A stretch of 23,747 nucleotides of DNA from Euryarchaeota archaeon UBA136 (GCA_002506485.1 DAXQ01000025.1:1-23747), one strand, 5' to 3'. Numbered from the stretch's first letter, positions 7,663 to 16,062 are shown. Notes: generated from the sequence alone by a model not told the origin. Numbers and translations: made by a program.

Positions 7663-9127
7663 ATTTAATGACTTTCTCAAAAGGCATGAGACTTGGCGTC
7701 CCCTTATCATAGCACTGTCAATAATTTTTATCATTGCAATATCCCATAAAATTTACTGGGAAACCACGACTGAAACCAATCCTGGGGAAATATGGGATGG
7801 GCAAACCTTTTCAATCGTTGATCCGGGCGAAAGTGAAAACCAGATATGGAGAATAAAATTCGAACAGGAAGTTAATGATGAGATTATCTTCAAAGGTGTT
7901 CTCGAAACATCTCCCCGAAATGAAGTTTATCAGAATTTTACAACAGGTGGATTCATAGAATCTGAAGGTTTAGTGTACACGGAGGACCTATACGGCAAGA
8001 CAATGCTCAATGTAGATGGAATGAGAATACTTGTCAATGGAAATCTAAGCGGAGAATTCTTCGAGAGTGAAATTGTCACAATCAGAGCACATCTAGTTGA
8101 AAATACAACTACTTTCCAGAATGGTCCAAATGATGTGACCTTGATTCGGGAAGGATGGGAAGCTGAACCAGAAGACATCCAATTAGCATCAGATACTGAT
8201 TATTATTTCTTCGGAACGGAAGTTCTAATACTTTTGTTTGGAACTTATCTATGTCTTAAAAATATGAAGCACTTGAGAAATCAACTAAATCTCATCTGGC
8301 ACCTTGCAAAATTTGAATTCAATAGCGGTATGAGATCATCGAGAATGGTGATTCTGGGACTGTTCTTCTCGTTGTTCATCATAGGAATCGGATGGGTTCT
8401 GGGAGATATGCAGGATGCAGATCCTGAAACCTCATTCTTTGTAGAGAGTGGAAACCACGCATTACTACAGTTCTGCTTTTTCACCTTCTTTGTTGTATCT
8501 TTGGCAGCAATTGCCGTTTCAGTTGACTCATTTCACAAGGAAAGGCAGACTAACACGCTCAACATGCTTCTGGCTAGACCTATTACTCGTGAATCGATAG
8601 TCATAGGCAAGGCGCTGGGTTTGACCATGGTGGTGGGGGTTCCTGCTTTCGTGGCTCAATTGATCGGACTCTATCTTATGATTTTGGAAGGTGATATACC
8701 TGCTATTAGTGGAATATTGGCCTTTCTTCTGTTTGGGCAGATCATGATCTTCACAATGGTTACATTCCAGTTTTGTTTTGCCGTAGCAGCACGGAGTGGG
8801 ACGGATGTGGTGATCTATGGTCTAGGTGCCTGGTTGCTTTTTGCCATAGTGTGGAACTTATTGGTATATGCTATATCTTTCGCAATCGGAATAGAATTGA
8901 CGGAGGGTTTCGAGACCAATCCTGAATACCAGACCTTAGCAAGTCATTTAGGGCTCTTTAATCCAGGTTATGTTTATCAATTTGCGGTTGGTCTCTTAAC
9001 TCATAGAACCATCGCTATAGACATGGGAGGAATCCCGGGATGGTTAGTTTTATTGGCACTTGTCCTATGGCCATTAACTTGCCTCAGGGCATCTACTTGG
9101 CTCTTCAAAAGGGAAATGAAAGGATGA
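7655..9127 (+). CDS. ABC-2 type permease with large extracytoplasmic domain
   Basis: 490 residues from ATG 7655, which has GGTGAT at 7645-7650 just upstream; GTG 7646 and ATG 7649 are in-frame alternatives. It starts inside the ATPase gene, whose stop is at 7660-7662. TM1 is about 15-34, then an external domain (35-182) with several N-x-S/T sites, TM2 at 186-201 and about six more TMs between 231 and 478. The segment LLARPITRESIVIGKALG (306-323) is the hallmark cytoplasmic loop of ABC-2 permeases (PISR-type followed by GK). With the ATPase it should form an exporter. The large domain between TM1 and TM2 places it with permeases that handle surface or envelope components, but the cargo cannot be read. 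The next gene overlaps by four bases (ATGA). Confidence 0.9.
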   Translation: MTEFNDFLKRHETWRPLIIALSIIFIIAISHKIYWETTTETNPGEIWDGQTFSIVDPGESENQIWRIKFEQEVNDEIIFKGVLETSPRNEVYQNFTTGGFIESEGLVYTEDLYGKTMLNVDGMRILVNGNLSGEFFESEIVTIRAHLVENTTTFQNGPNDVTLIREGWEAEPEDIQLASDTDYYFFGTEVLILLFGTYLCLKNMKHLRNQLNLIWHLAKFEFNSGMRSSRMVILGLFFSLFIIGIGWVLGDMQDADPETSFFVESGNHALLQFCFFTFFVVSLAAIAVSVDSFHKERQTNTLNMLLARPITRESIVIGKALGLTMVVGVPAFVAQLIGLYLMILEGDIPAISGILAFLLFGQIMIFTMVTFQFCFAVAARSGTDVVIYGLGAWLLFAIVWNLLVYAISFAIGIELTEGFETNPEYQTLASHLGLFNPGYVYQFAVGLLTHRTIAIDMGGIPGWLVLLALVLWPLTCLRASTWLFKREMKG

Positions 9128-10119
9128 GACACGAACTGAATAGAGATGAAAACGCCGTAACTCATGTTATAGAATTTACTATCGCTCTGACTATATTCGT
9201 GCTCATACTCCAAGCTTTTCACTCTTCAATGGATTACCGAATCGGAATTGATCTGGACAACAATGATAACCGGGTTGTAATGGCCCGTGAAGTTATATCC
9301 GAATTAACCGGCTCCCAAGGTAAAATTGGGGAGGCTACCAACTGGGAAACACTCGAATTCGGGACTGGAACTGTTCAACTTAGAAACGGAGCTACCGTTG
9401 GTTTGTTGAATTCCAATGGGGAACTGGATTCTGCTAAATGTAAGGCCCTCGGTAAATTCCCATACACGGCACTGAGAAATGAGTTGGAAGTTGAAGCACA
9501 ATTAAGAATTGAAATTCGAACTTTAGTTCCTGATGAGTCCGTCTGTTTGTGGGGAGGTGATGCCAGCACTTCATCTATCAGTGTAAAGTCGGAGAGGTAT
9601 ATGTTGTACAACGATGGAACCAATACTCTACCTGCACTTCTGACAGTTACAGTTTATGAGGGAACACCTCCAGTCAGCAATATCTATCTGACCGAAATTA
9701 TGTACAACCCTTCGAATAGCGGAGCCAACTATGAATGGGTAGAGGTCTACAATCCCAATACAATTGCAATTTACATCAGTAGCTGGACAATCTCCGATCT
9801 AAAAGAAAAGGATAGTATCATTCCAGAAGACGATGAGGCTATCACCATACCAGCCAAGAGTGCGGGAATACTGACTGCCTCACCTACTATTTTCAAGAGC
9901 ACCTACGGAGACTACGCTTACGTTTTCTCGGTTGAGGATACCTCAATTGGAAATGGGCTGGATGATAAGGATAACCTAACTCTGTCTAAAAATTCATTCA
10001 GTGATTTATTTAGCTATACCACTGATAAAGGTGCAAATGCAAATGGAAAGACACTAACACGCAGCTGTTACAATTGTGATGACTGGGATGAAGCAGCTGA
10101 GAGCGCGGGAACAGTCTGA
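9124..10119 (+). CDS. Surface protein with pilin-like N-terminus and C-terminal lamin tail domain
   Basis: 331 residues from ATG 9124, which overlaps the permease stop as ATGA. Longer upstream starts would lie deep inside the permease and are unlikely. The N-terminus, RDENAVTHVIEFTIALTIFV (7-26), resembles the hydrophobic N-terminal helix of euryarchaeal type IV pilin-like proteins: charged residues, then AVxxVI and a roughly 20-residue hydrophobic stretch. Residues 40-180 are a beta-rich domain with C106 and C141. Residues 185-330 match a lamin tail domain: IYLTEIMYNPS, then YEWVEVYNP, then an Ig-like strand pattern ending near SCYNCDDW. Such domains occur in secreted microbial proteins. Co-translation with an ABC-2 exporter suggests it is that exporter's cargo, partner or assembly target (inference). 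Confidence 0.85.
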   Translation: MRHELNRDENAVTHVIEFTIALTIFVLILQAFHSSMDYRIGIDLDNNDNRVVMAREVISELTGSQGKIGEATNWETLEFGTGTVQLRNGATVGLLNSNGELDSAKCKALGKFPYTALRNELEVEAQLRIEIRTLVPDESVCLWGGDASTSSISVKSERYMLYNDGTNTLPALLTVTVYEGTPPVSNIYLTEIMYNPSNSGANYEWVEVYNPNTIAIYISSWTISDLKEKDSIIPEDDEAITIPAKSAGILTASPTIFKSTYGDYAYVFSVEDTSIGNGLDDKDNLTLSKNSFSDLFSYTTDKGANANGKTLTRSCYNCDDWDEAAESAGTV

Positions 10120-11286
10120 TTATTCGAAAGCCTGAATACCTGTAATCCAACGACCCAGAACTAGATTGTGGATATCATGAGTACCCTCATAGGTGTAAAC
10201 ACTTTCCAAGTTTGCCATATGGCGCATAATTGGATACTCATTCAATATTCCATTGGCTCCGTGAATATCTCGGGACATACGTGCGATCTGGAGCGCGATA
10301 TCAACATTGTTCATTTTGCCCAATGAGACCATCTCAGGAGTTGCCTTACCTTCGTCTTTGGCACGACCGAGATGGTAAGCTAACAACTGGCCTTTGGTAA
10401 TTTCACGAAGCATCCAGGCCAACTTATTTTGAACTAATTGGAAACTTGCAATCGGCTTCTTGAACATTATCCTTGATTTAGAATAATCCACAGAGGAATG
10501 GTAACAACCCGTAGCAGCGCCTAATGAACCCCAGACAATACCAAAACGGGCCTGGGTCAAACAACTAAGTGGTCCCTTGAGACCCTGGACATCAGGTAGA
10601 ATTCGATCTTTGGGAATGCGGCAGTCTTGGAAAACCAGCTCACTTGTGATTGAGGCCCTCAACGAATGCTTACCTTTCATTTCAGGTGCTGTGAAACCCG
10701 AATCGCCCTTCTCGACTATAAAACCACGAATCTTACCATCAAGTTTAGCCCAAACAACCGCCAGATCCGCGATTGTCCCATTAGTGATCCACATCTTGGC
10801 GCCATTGAGAACAAAGGAATCTCCATCTTCCACTGCTTTAGTCTCCATACCGCTAGGATCCGAACCGTGGTCAGGTTCTGTCAAGCCAAAACACCCAATC
10901 AACTCCCCTCTGGCCATATCTGGCAAATATTTCTGTTTCTGTTCCTCTGAACCAAAGGCATGAATGGGGTACATTGACAATGAACCCTGAACCGAAACAC
11001 AGCTTCGAATGGCCGAATCTCCACGCTCCAGTTCCTGACAGATTAGGCCATATGCTACATTGGACATTCCAGCACAATCATAACCCTTCAGATTACAGCC
11101 AAAAAGACCCATATTCCCAATCTCGGAAATCAGCTCCATTGGGAATGTACCTTTAGCGTAATAATCCTCTATTATTGGGATAACTTTTTCGTCGACCCAT
11201 TCGCGAACCAAGTCGCGAACCATGGTCTCTTCCTCAGTCAGATGCTGCTCGATATTGTAAAAGTCAACACCCTCGTATCGTGACAT
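10120..11286 (-). CDS. gcdH: Acyl-CoA dehydrogenase, glutaryl-CoA dehydrogenase type
   Basis: 388 residues, the full length of an FAD-dependent acyl-CoA dehydrogenase. The catalytic base is E367 in YTYEGTHDIHNLVLGR, the form and position used by glutaryl-CoA dehydrogenases. R94 in AIRSCVSVQGSL matches the arginine that binds the gamma-carboxylate of glutaryl-CoA in that family. FAD-binding GCFGLTEPDHGSDP (131-144) and WITNG (166-170) are intact. Expected reaction: glutaryl-CoA to crotonyl-CoA plus CO2, in lysine/tryptophan or dicarboxylate breakdown, passing electrons to ETF. No other pathway gene lies nearby, so a different short-chain acyl-CoA substrate is possible. ATG 11286 lies 26-27 bases after a TATA box. 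It abuts the lamin-tail gene with no gap, stop to stop. Confidence 0.92.
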   Translation of the reverse strand: MSRYEGVDFYNIEQHLTEEETMVRDLVREWVDEKVIPIIEDYYAKGTFPMELISEIGNMGLFGCNLKGYDCAGMSNVAYGLICQELERGDSAIRSCVSVQGSLSMYPIHAFGSEEQKQKYLPDMARGELIGCFGLTEPDHGSDPSGMETKAVEDGDSFVLNGAKMWITNGTIADLAVVWAKLDGKIRGFIVEKGDSGFTAPEMKGKHSLRASITSELVFQDCRIPKDRILPDVQGLKGPLSCLTQARFGIVWGSLGAATGCYHSSVDYSKSRIMFKKPIASFQLVQNKLAWMLREITKGQLLAYHLGRAKDEGKATPEMVSLGKMNNVDIALQIARMSRDIHGANGILNEYPIMRHMANLESVYTYEGTHDIHNLVLGRWITGIQAFE

Positions 11287-11308
11287 TCGAATCTAGTTTG
11301 GGTAGGGA

Positions 11309-11316
11309 CTATATAT
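11309..11316 (-). promoter_or_regulatory. TATA box for acyl-CoA dehydrogenase
   Basis: CTATATAT on plus (ATATATAG on minus), centred 26-27 bases upstream of the ATG at 11286. Its position predicts a leaderless transcript. Confidence 0.6.
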
Positions 11317-11342
11317 CTTTTACATTAACTTAGTGGACGTGA

Positions 11343-11350
11343 TTAAATAC
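11343..11350 (+). promoter_or_regulatory. TATA box for rfcS
   Basis: TTAAATAC, centred 24-25 bases upstream of the rfcS ATG at 11371. It is separate from the opposing box at 11309-11316 in the same 84-base divergent gap. Confidence 0.55.
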
Positions 11351-11370
11351 AACGTGCAAATAGGGTAACA

Positions 11371-12336
11371 ATGGAGGAAATCTGGATTGAAAAATACCGC
11401 CCTTCAAATCTTTCAGAAGTGGTTGGTCAGACCCCTATAACAAGTCGACTGAAAAATTATGTTAAGGAACGATCAATGCCTCATCTTCTCTTTGCAGGGC
11501 CAGCTGGAACTGGGAAAACCACCTGTGCTCTAGCATTAGCCAGAGAACTATTCGGGGAATTATGGAAACACAATCTTCATGAATTAAATGCTTCGGACGA
11601 AAGGGGAATCGACGTTGTAAGGGGTAAAATCAAGGAATTTGCGAGAACTGCACCTCTAGGGGAGGATGGATTCAAAATTATATTCTTGGATGAGGCAGAC
11701 GCACTTACTGGGGCTGCACAGGCCGCGTTGAGGAGAACCATGGAGAAATATTCCAGAACCTGTCGATTTGTAATGTCCTGTAACTTTTCGTCCAAGATTA
11801 TAGATCCTATTCAGTCCAGGTGCGCAGTCTTCAGATTCAGGCCCCTCAAAGCCGAGGATGTTGAAAGATACCTGAAATTTGTTGCTGTCAAAGAAGAATT
11901 GAATATAGATAAGGAAGCATATGAATCGCTGACCTATCTTGCCCAAGGCGATCTTAGAAGAGCAATTAATGGACTACAGATGGCTGCGGCTGCTAACGTA
12001 GATATAACTCCGGATGTGGTCTACCAGGCGGTGGCTGCTGCAAGACCTGAAGAGGTCAAAGAAGCACTTGAGATGTCCTTGAATAACAATTTTGCAGGAG
12101 CTAGGGAAAGGTTAGATACTCTGCAAATAACTTATGGACTGGCTGGAGAAGATGTGCTACGCCAGATGCACCGATCTGTAAGAGACATAGAGGTCCCAGA
12201 CACTATCAAAGTCCAGATGATAGAAAAATTAGCCGAGGCGGATTTTAGATTATCAGAGGGTGCCAATGCAAGAATTCAGATAGAAGCGGTCATTGCTAAC
12301 TTTGCCGTACTCGGACGACATATATCTGAACCGTAG
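11371..12336 (+). CDS. rfcS: Replication factor C small subunit
   Basis: 321 residues, normal for the small subunit of the archaeal clamp loader, which with RfcL loads PCNA onto primer-template DNA using ATP. The start IWIEKYRPSNLSEVVGQ is the conserved RFC box. Walker A is GPAGTGKTT (43-51), Walker B is IFLDEADAL (104-112), sensor 1 lies around SCNFSSKI and the arginine finger motif is SRC (149-151). The C-terminal collar domain (from about 225) is complete. RfcL is not in this window. The downstream phosphoglycerate kinase gene follows within 35 bases and may be partly co-transcribed, though it has its own candidate promoter. Confidence 0.96.
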   Translation: MEEIWIEKYRPSNLSEVVGQTPITSRLKNYVKERSMPHLLFAGPAGTGKTTCALALARELFGELWKHNLHELNASDERGIDVVRGKIKEFARTAPLGEDGFKIIFLDEADALTGAAQAALRRTMEKYSRTCRFVMSCNFSSKIIDPIQSRCAVFRFRPLKAEDVERYLKFVAVKEELNIDKEAYESLTYLAQGDLRRAINGLQMAAAANVDITPDVVYQAVAAARPEEVKEALEMSLNNNFAGARERLDTLQITYGLAGEDVLRQMHRSVRDIEVPDTIKVQMIEKLAEADFRLSEGANARIQIEAVIANFAVLGRHISEP

Positions 12337-12370
12337 ACAAAAAGGTTTACAAACAACCCGCTTGCGGCCC

Positions 12371-13675
12371 GTGGAACGGACCCGAAAATTCCGAACTATC
12401 GATGGAAAATTTGAAAGTTTGAAGAAGCGTAACTTTCTAACCATCGATGATTTCAAAATCAAAGGCAAGGTACTGCTTCTGAGGGTGGATGTCAATTCGT
12501 CCATAGATCCAGAAACGGGCCAGATTCTAGATGATACCAGAATAAAAAGACACTCCAAAACCGTGGAAGAACTTTCCAAATTGGAAGCCCGGATCGTCAT
12601 TCTATCACACCAGTCGAGACCCGGAAAGCATGATTTTGTTAATCTGGAAAAACATGCTGAGAGAATGTCAGAAATCATAAACAAGAAAATCAAATTTATA
12701 CCTGACGTCTGCGGAGAACTAGCTGTAAAGTCCATAAAATCCATGAAGGACGGGGAAATCATAATGCTTGATAACGTGAGATTTGATGAACAGGAGATTT
12801 CTTTAAGAAAATTCAACGGAAAAGATTTTGCACCTCAGGCCCGTGCCAAAATGGTTGATGTCCTGGCACCTCTAGCATCACTTTTCGTTAATGACGCGTT
12901 CGCAGCTGCACATAGATGTCAACCCTCATTAGTTGGATTCGCCGAAAAACTTCCTACAGTGGCTGGACGGGTAATGCAAAGAGAACTGGATTATCTAGGA
13001 AAAGCTATTGATTCTGGACCCACCCCTCGTATTGCATTGTTAGGTGGAAGTAAGGCTGAGGATTCAGTGACGATCGCCAATAACTTTCTAGAAAAAGGAG
13101 TTAGCGAGGTCCTAACAGGAGGTGTTGTTGCAAACATATTCCTTATAGCTTCCGAGGTAGATATCGGAAAGCCAAGCACTGAATTCATCATTCAACATAT
13201 ATCTGAATATGAAGGAGTCATAGATAGTGCAAGAAAACTAATTGATAATTATGGCAAAAGAATTGTGTTACCGACAGACGTTGCGATAAATGAAAACGGA
13301 CTCAGGAGAGGAATATCTATAGAGGAACTACCAACGGAACATGCAGTTTATGATATCGGACTGGACACGCTAGTTAGTTATATAGAAAAAATCGAGAAAG
13401 CTGGAACAATAATCTCCAACGGACCTATGGGTGTATTCGAAAATCCTGAGTTTGCAGCAGGAACAAGAGAAACGTTCAGTGCAATGGCCAATAGTAAAGG
13501 AATCACTGTAGTTGGCGGTGGAGAGACCACGATGGCCTTCAATCAAATGGGTTTATCATCAAAGATTGAACATCTGTCAACTGGCGGTGGATCATGCATT
13601 TCCTTCATGTCAGGCGAGACAATGCCTGCCCTAGAAGCAATGCGACGTAGCAAAATAAGACACGAAAGCAAATAA
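12371..13675 (+). CDS. pgk: Phosphoglycerate kinase
   Basis: 434 residues from GTG 12371; TTG 12419 would give 418, near the usual archaeal length of about 410. The open frame extends back into rfcS, but those starts are unlikely. A TATA-like TTTACAAA lies at 12343-12350, about 25 bases before GTG 12371, which is why I prefer it, with low certainty. Motifs are LLLRVDVNSS (substrate-binding N-domain), SHQSRPGKHD (archaeal form), DNVRFDEQE, VNDAFAAAHRCQPS, GRVMQREL, ALLGGSKAEDS (nucleotide), NGPMGVFE and GGGETTMAF (ATP hinge). It converts 1,3-bisphosphoglycerate and ADP to 3-phosphoglycerate and ATP, or the reverse in gluconeogenesis. No other glycolytic gene is adjacent. Its stop directly abuts the CCA end of an opposing tRNA gene. 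Confidence 0.94.
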   Translation: MERTRKFRTIDGKFESLKKRNFLTIDDFKIKGKVLLLRVDVNSSIDPETGQILDDTRIKRHSKTVEELSKLEARIVILSHQSRPGKHDFVNLEKHAERMSEIINKKIKFIPDVCGELAVKSIKSMKDGEIIMLDNVRFDEQEISLRKFNGKDFAPQARAKMVDVLAPLASLFVNDAFAAAHRCQPSLVGFAEKLPTVAGRVMQRELDYLGKAIDSGPTPRIALLGGSKAEDSVTIANNFLEKGVSEVLTGGVVANIFLIASEVDIGKPSTEFIIQHISEYEGVIDSARKLIDNYGKRIVLPTDVAINENGLRRGISIEELPTEHAVYDIGLDTLVSYIEKIEKAGTIISNGPMGVFENPEFAAGTRETFSAMANSKGITVVGGGETTMAFNQMGLSSKIEHLSTGGGSCISFMSGETMPALEAMRRSKIRHESK

Positions 13676-13752
13676 TGGAGCCACCGGGGGGATTTGAACC
13701 CCCGACCTACTGATTACGAATCAGTCGCTATACCGAGCTAAGCCACGGTGGC
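13676..13752 (-). tRNA. tRNA-Thr (anticodon CGT), CCA encoded
   Basis: The minus strand folds as a complete intronless cloverleaf. The acceptor stem GCCACCG (5') pairs with CGGTGGC; the D arm is GCTT...TAGC; the anticodon stem ACTGA/TCAGT encloses the loop TTCGTAA, giving anticodon CGT for the ACG threonine codon. A five-base variable loop follows, then a T arm GGGGG-TTCAAAT-CCCCC. The discriminator is T at 13679 and the CCA is encoded at 13678-13676. The body is 74 nt plus CCA. One T-T mismatch sits at the end of the D stem. The CCA end touches the last base of the pgk stop codon. Confidence 0.96.
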
Positions 13753-13774
13753 ACGTGAATGCCTCAGGAATCTT

Positions 13775-13784
13775 GGATTAAATG
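13775..13784 (-). promoter_or_regulatory. Probable TATA box of tRNA-Thr
   Basis: The minus strand reads CATTTAATCC, centred about 27-28 bases upstream of the tRNA 5' end at 13752, in the 34-base gap after the helicase stop. This gives the tRNA its own promoter instead of depending on read-through. Confidence 0.4.
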
Positions 13785-13786
13785 AT

Positions 13787-15694
13787 TTAGGCCTCAAAAA
13801 AACGATGAATCTCGGGTATAATATCGTCCGTCGCTTCCAATTCAGGAGCGTATTCTAAAAATCTACCTGCACGGCTATCTGTAATTATGATAAAACCTTT
13901 GTCTGTTTCGGAACGAATAACTCGTCCTGCCGCCTGAAGCAGTTTTCGAATAGCAGGAGATTCAACAGCGAATTCCCAGCCCCGTCCATCAAATGAAACG
14001 TCATAATAATGTTGTAAAGCCTCTTGCCTTACTCCCGGAGCAGGATAAGGAATGCCAACTATGACTGCCATTTCCAGTGAAGTGTCTGGATAATCTATTC
14101 CCTCAGCTAACCTGCCGCCCATTACTCCTGCTAGGATTGCACCATTATCTGATTTGAAACTCTCGACTGTGCGCATCAATTCTTCTTGTTCCATACCATG
14201 GTACTCGCGGTATATCGGTTTTGACAAATTTAAATTCTCCAGCGCAGACTCCAACAATTTATAGGAAGGAAAAAACAAGGCAATATTGCCATTAAAACTG
14301 GTTGTAATTGAATCCAGCCTTTCAACCAACTTGTCCCAGGCCTGAGGCTTGCTATTCAATTCGACGTAAGACGTTGTTACATCTTTTAGATATAACATCT
14401 TTTTGTTAACACGTGGAAACGACGAAACCTGCTTTTCCAAAATTGTATCAGGACGCAAACCCACCAGATCCCGGAACATTTCCAGAGGGCTAATAGTCCC
14501 CGACATTGAAACTACCCCTGCCGTGGAATCCAGAAAACCAGTCATAATTCTTGGATCCAAACAGACGGTCTCCAACCTCTGAGGGTCATTTCCTACCAAC
14601 CTTATCGAATGACTTTCCATGGAATCTAACCAACGGCAAAGAAAATCACCAACTGAACCGACGTAAGAGCGTGGACGTTTGCCATGATCCAACAGGTTCT
14701 GTCGAATCAGTTGCCCCATCTTGGCTATCTCGGAAGAATCTTTCTTGAGATTATACAATGTCATCTTCCCCAAGGACATTATCTCGGTCTCGAAAGTCGG
14801 TACTTCTGAATCCGGAGCAATCAAATGGGATGGCAAGAGTCCCTCCTCATCATTGTCTGGAATATGATAATCACTAAGGGATTCAATTGAGGCTTCTACC
14901 AGATTAAGGAAAGAAGTTGTGTGTCTGCCATCTGCAAGCTGTAAACCATATTTGTTAGATTCGGCCACGGCTCTGTTGATTGTTTCGATAGTTAGCGACT
15001 CGGAAGCTGCGCTTCTTGCCCAGTCTGGTAGATTATGGGCTTCGTCTACAATAACTATGACTTTGTCGAGGGAGGTGTTCATTCTTCCTAACATAAACTT
15101 ACGTATGAATTCTTCAAAAAAATAGACATAAGGGACGATGACTACCTTAGCATCTTTGAGCATCAATTTGTTAAGTTCATAAGGACAGATACCGGCTTCT
15201 TCAACTTGTTCGGCAAATTCTTCGGCTGTAAGAATGTCGGATGACCACTGCTCGGCCAATGAATTACTTCCCTGCAGAAGTTTACGGTAGAAACGACAAC
15301 CGGCTTCTCCCATTTTGGATTGCATTTTCAATGATTTACAGATCTTTGACTTCTCGACCCAATTAGATTTCTTGAGTTCCTTATCGTATTTTTGTTCAGG
15401 ACATAAAGATCCCCGTCCCTGAAACGCAACCGCACTAATGGAATTACCTGCTTTTCTGAATTGTTGGAGTTCATGAATCACTTGTTTTTGTTGAGAATTG
15501 GTACGAACACAATAGACTATCCTGAGATTATTTTCTATAGCTACGGGCAGAACCGCTGCAAGGGAACAAAACGTCTTTCCACTTCCTGTGGGAGACTCCA
15601 GAACAATATGACCTTGATTCCTGATTGCCGAATTTATCCGCTCTATTATTTCTGATTGATTGCCACGTGGAGAATAGGGTAGTTTCAATTTCAA
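13787..15694 (-). CDS. XPD/Rad3-type iron-sulfur DNA helicase
   Basis: 635 residues. Superfamily 2 helicase of the XPD/Rad3/DinG group, a 5'-3' DNA helicase used in repair. Walker A is SPTGSGKT (34-41), motif II is DEAH (217-220), MSGTIS (397-402) is motif IV-like, GGRLAEGIDYPD (526-537) is motif V and QAAGRVIRS (587-595) is motif VI. Four cysteines between Walker A and DEAH, C98, C119, C133 and C170 (SLCPEQ, CKSL, GCRFYRK, GICPYEL), fit the [4Fe-4S] domain that couples ATP use to strand separation. It starts at TTG 15694, overlapping the stop of the upstream small gene as TTGA, so translation is probably coupled. XPD itself versus a paralogue cannot be separated without a tree. Confidence 0.93.
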   Translation of the reverse strand: MKLKLPYSPRGNQSEIIERINSAIRNQGHIVLESPTGSGKTFCSLAAVLPVAIENNLRIVYCVRTNSQQKQVIHELQQFRKAGNSISAVAFQGRGSLCPEQKYDKELKKSNWVEKSKICKSLKMQSKMGEAGCRFYRKLLQGSNSLAEQWSSDILTAEEFAEQVEEAGICPYELNKLMLKDAKVVIVPYVYFFEEFIRKFMLGRMNTSLDKVIVIVDEAHNLPDWARSAASESLTIETINRAVAESNKYGLQLADGRHTTSFLNLVEASIESLSDYHIPDNDEEGLLPSHLIAPDSEVPTFETEIMSLGKMTLYNLKKDSSEIAKMGQLIRQNLLDHGKRPRSYVGSVGDFLCRWLDSMESHSIRLVGNDPQRLETVCLDPRIMTGFLDSTAGVVSMSGTISPLEMFRDLVGLRPDTILEKQVSSFPRVNKKMLYLKDVTTSYVELNSKPQAWDKLVERLDSITTSFNGNIALFFPSYKLLESALENLNLSKPIYREYHGMEQEELMRTVESFKSDNGAILAGVMGGRLAEGIDYPDTSLEMAVIVGIPYPAPGVRQEALQHYYDVSFDGRGWEFAVESPAIRKLLQAAGRVIRSETDKGFIIITDSRAGRFLEYAPELEATDDIIPEIHRFFEA

Positions 15695-16062
15695 CGGGAC
15701 CAGATATCTTCCGGGATCTCATCATAGACTGAAGGCTCTTCGTCCTCAGGAGCATGCTTGGGACCTGAGTCCATACGTCCCTGTATCTCCGAAATCTTCA
15801 GTAACCAGTAGTGGATTCTCCACTCACGACCGTCATATAGGGTGGTCTCCTCCCTCTCCGTCTCCATAAGACCTGCATCCTCTAACATGTAAAACGTGTC
15901 CCGATCCTCAGGATGCAGAACATTGTCGATAATGCGATCACTATAGCCAAAGAAATTAAGGATGTGCTCTGCCAGATAGTTAGACTCATCCTCACCCATA
16001 TGAGAATACTCCGGACTGTAATTTATTGCTGCTGCAAGTGTCTGTGTCGTTAAAACTTCCAA
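15691..16062 (-). CDS. Small conserved-looking archaeal protein upstream of the helicase
   Basis: 123 residues from TTG 16062. The only in-frame ATG is M22, inside the region that looks conserved. The sequence is mainly helical for residues 1-60, then FYMLEDAGLMETEREE followed by TLYDGREWRIHYW, a helix plus beta-hairpin pattern like a winged helix-turn-helix. It resembles small Thermoplasmata proteins of unknown function (possibly the DUF6015 group; from memory, not verified). The tail (100-123) is acidic and proline-rich. It is coupled to the helicase by a TTGA overlap, which suggests a joint role in DNA repair or its regulation (inference). A TATA-like box at 16101-16108 lies about 42 bases upstream, so a leader of about 16 bases is likely; I see no clear Shine-Dalgarno site. 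Confidence 0.75.
   Translation of the reverse strand: MEVLTTQTLAAAINYSPEYSHMGEDESNYLAEHILNFFGYSDRIIDNVLHPEDRDTFYMLEDAGLMETEREETTLYDGREWRIHYWLLKISEIQGRMDSGPKHAPEDEEPSVYDEIPEDIWSR

Noticed and set aside
10577..10963. 128-aa open frame on plus opposite the acyl-CoA dehydrogenase
   Set aside because: The minus-strand enzyme is complete with catalytic residues; this frame has no promoter or recognisable domain.
12293..12370. Upstream extension of phosphoglycerate kinase into rfcS
   Set aside because: Adds residues unlike the family N-terminus; GTG 12371 or TTG 12419 fit length and promoter better.
12253..12816. 187-aa open frame on minus across the rfcS/pgk junction
   Set aside because: Opposite two well-conserved genes and serine-rich; a shadow of the coding strand.
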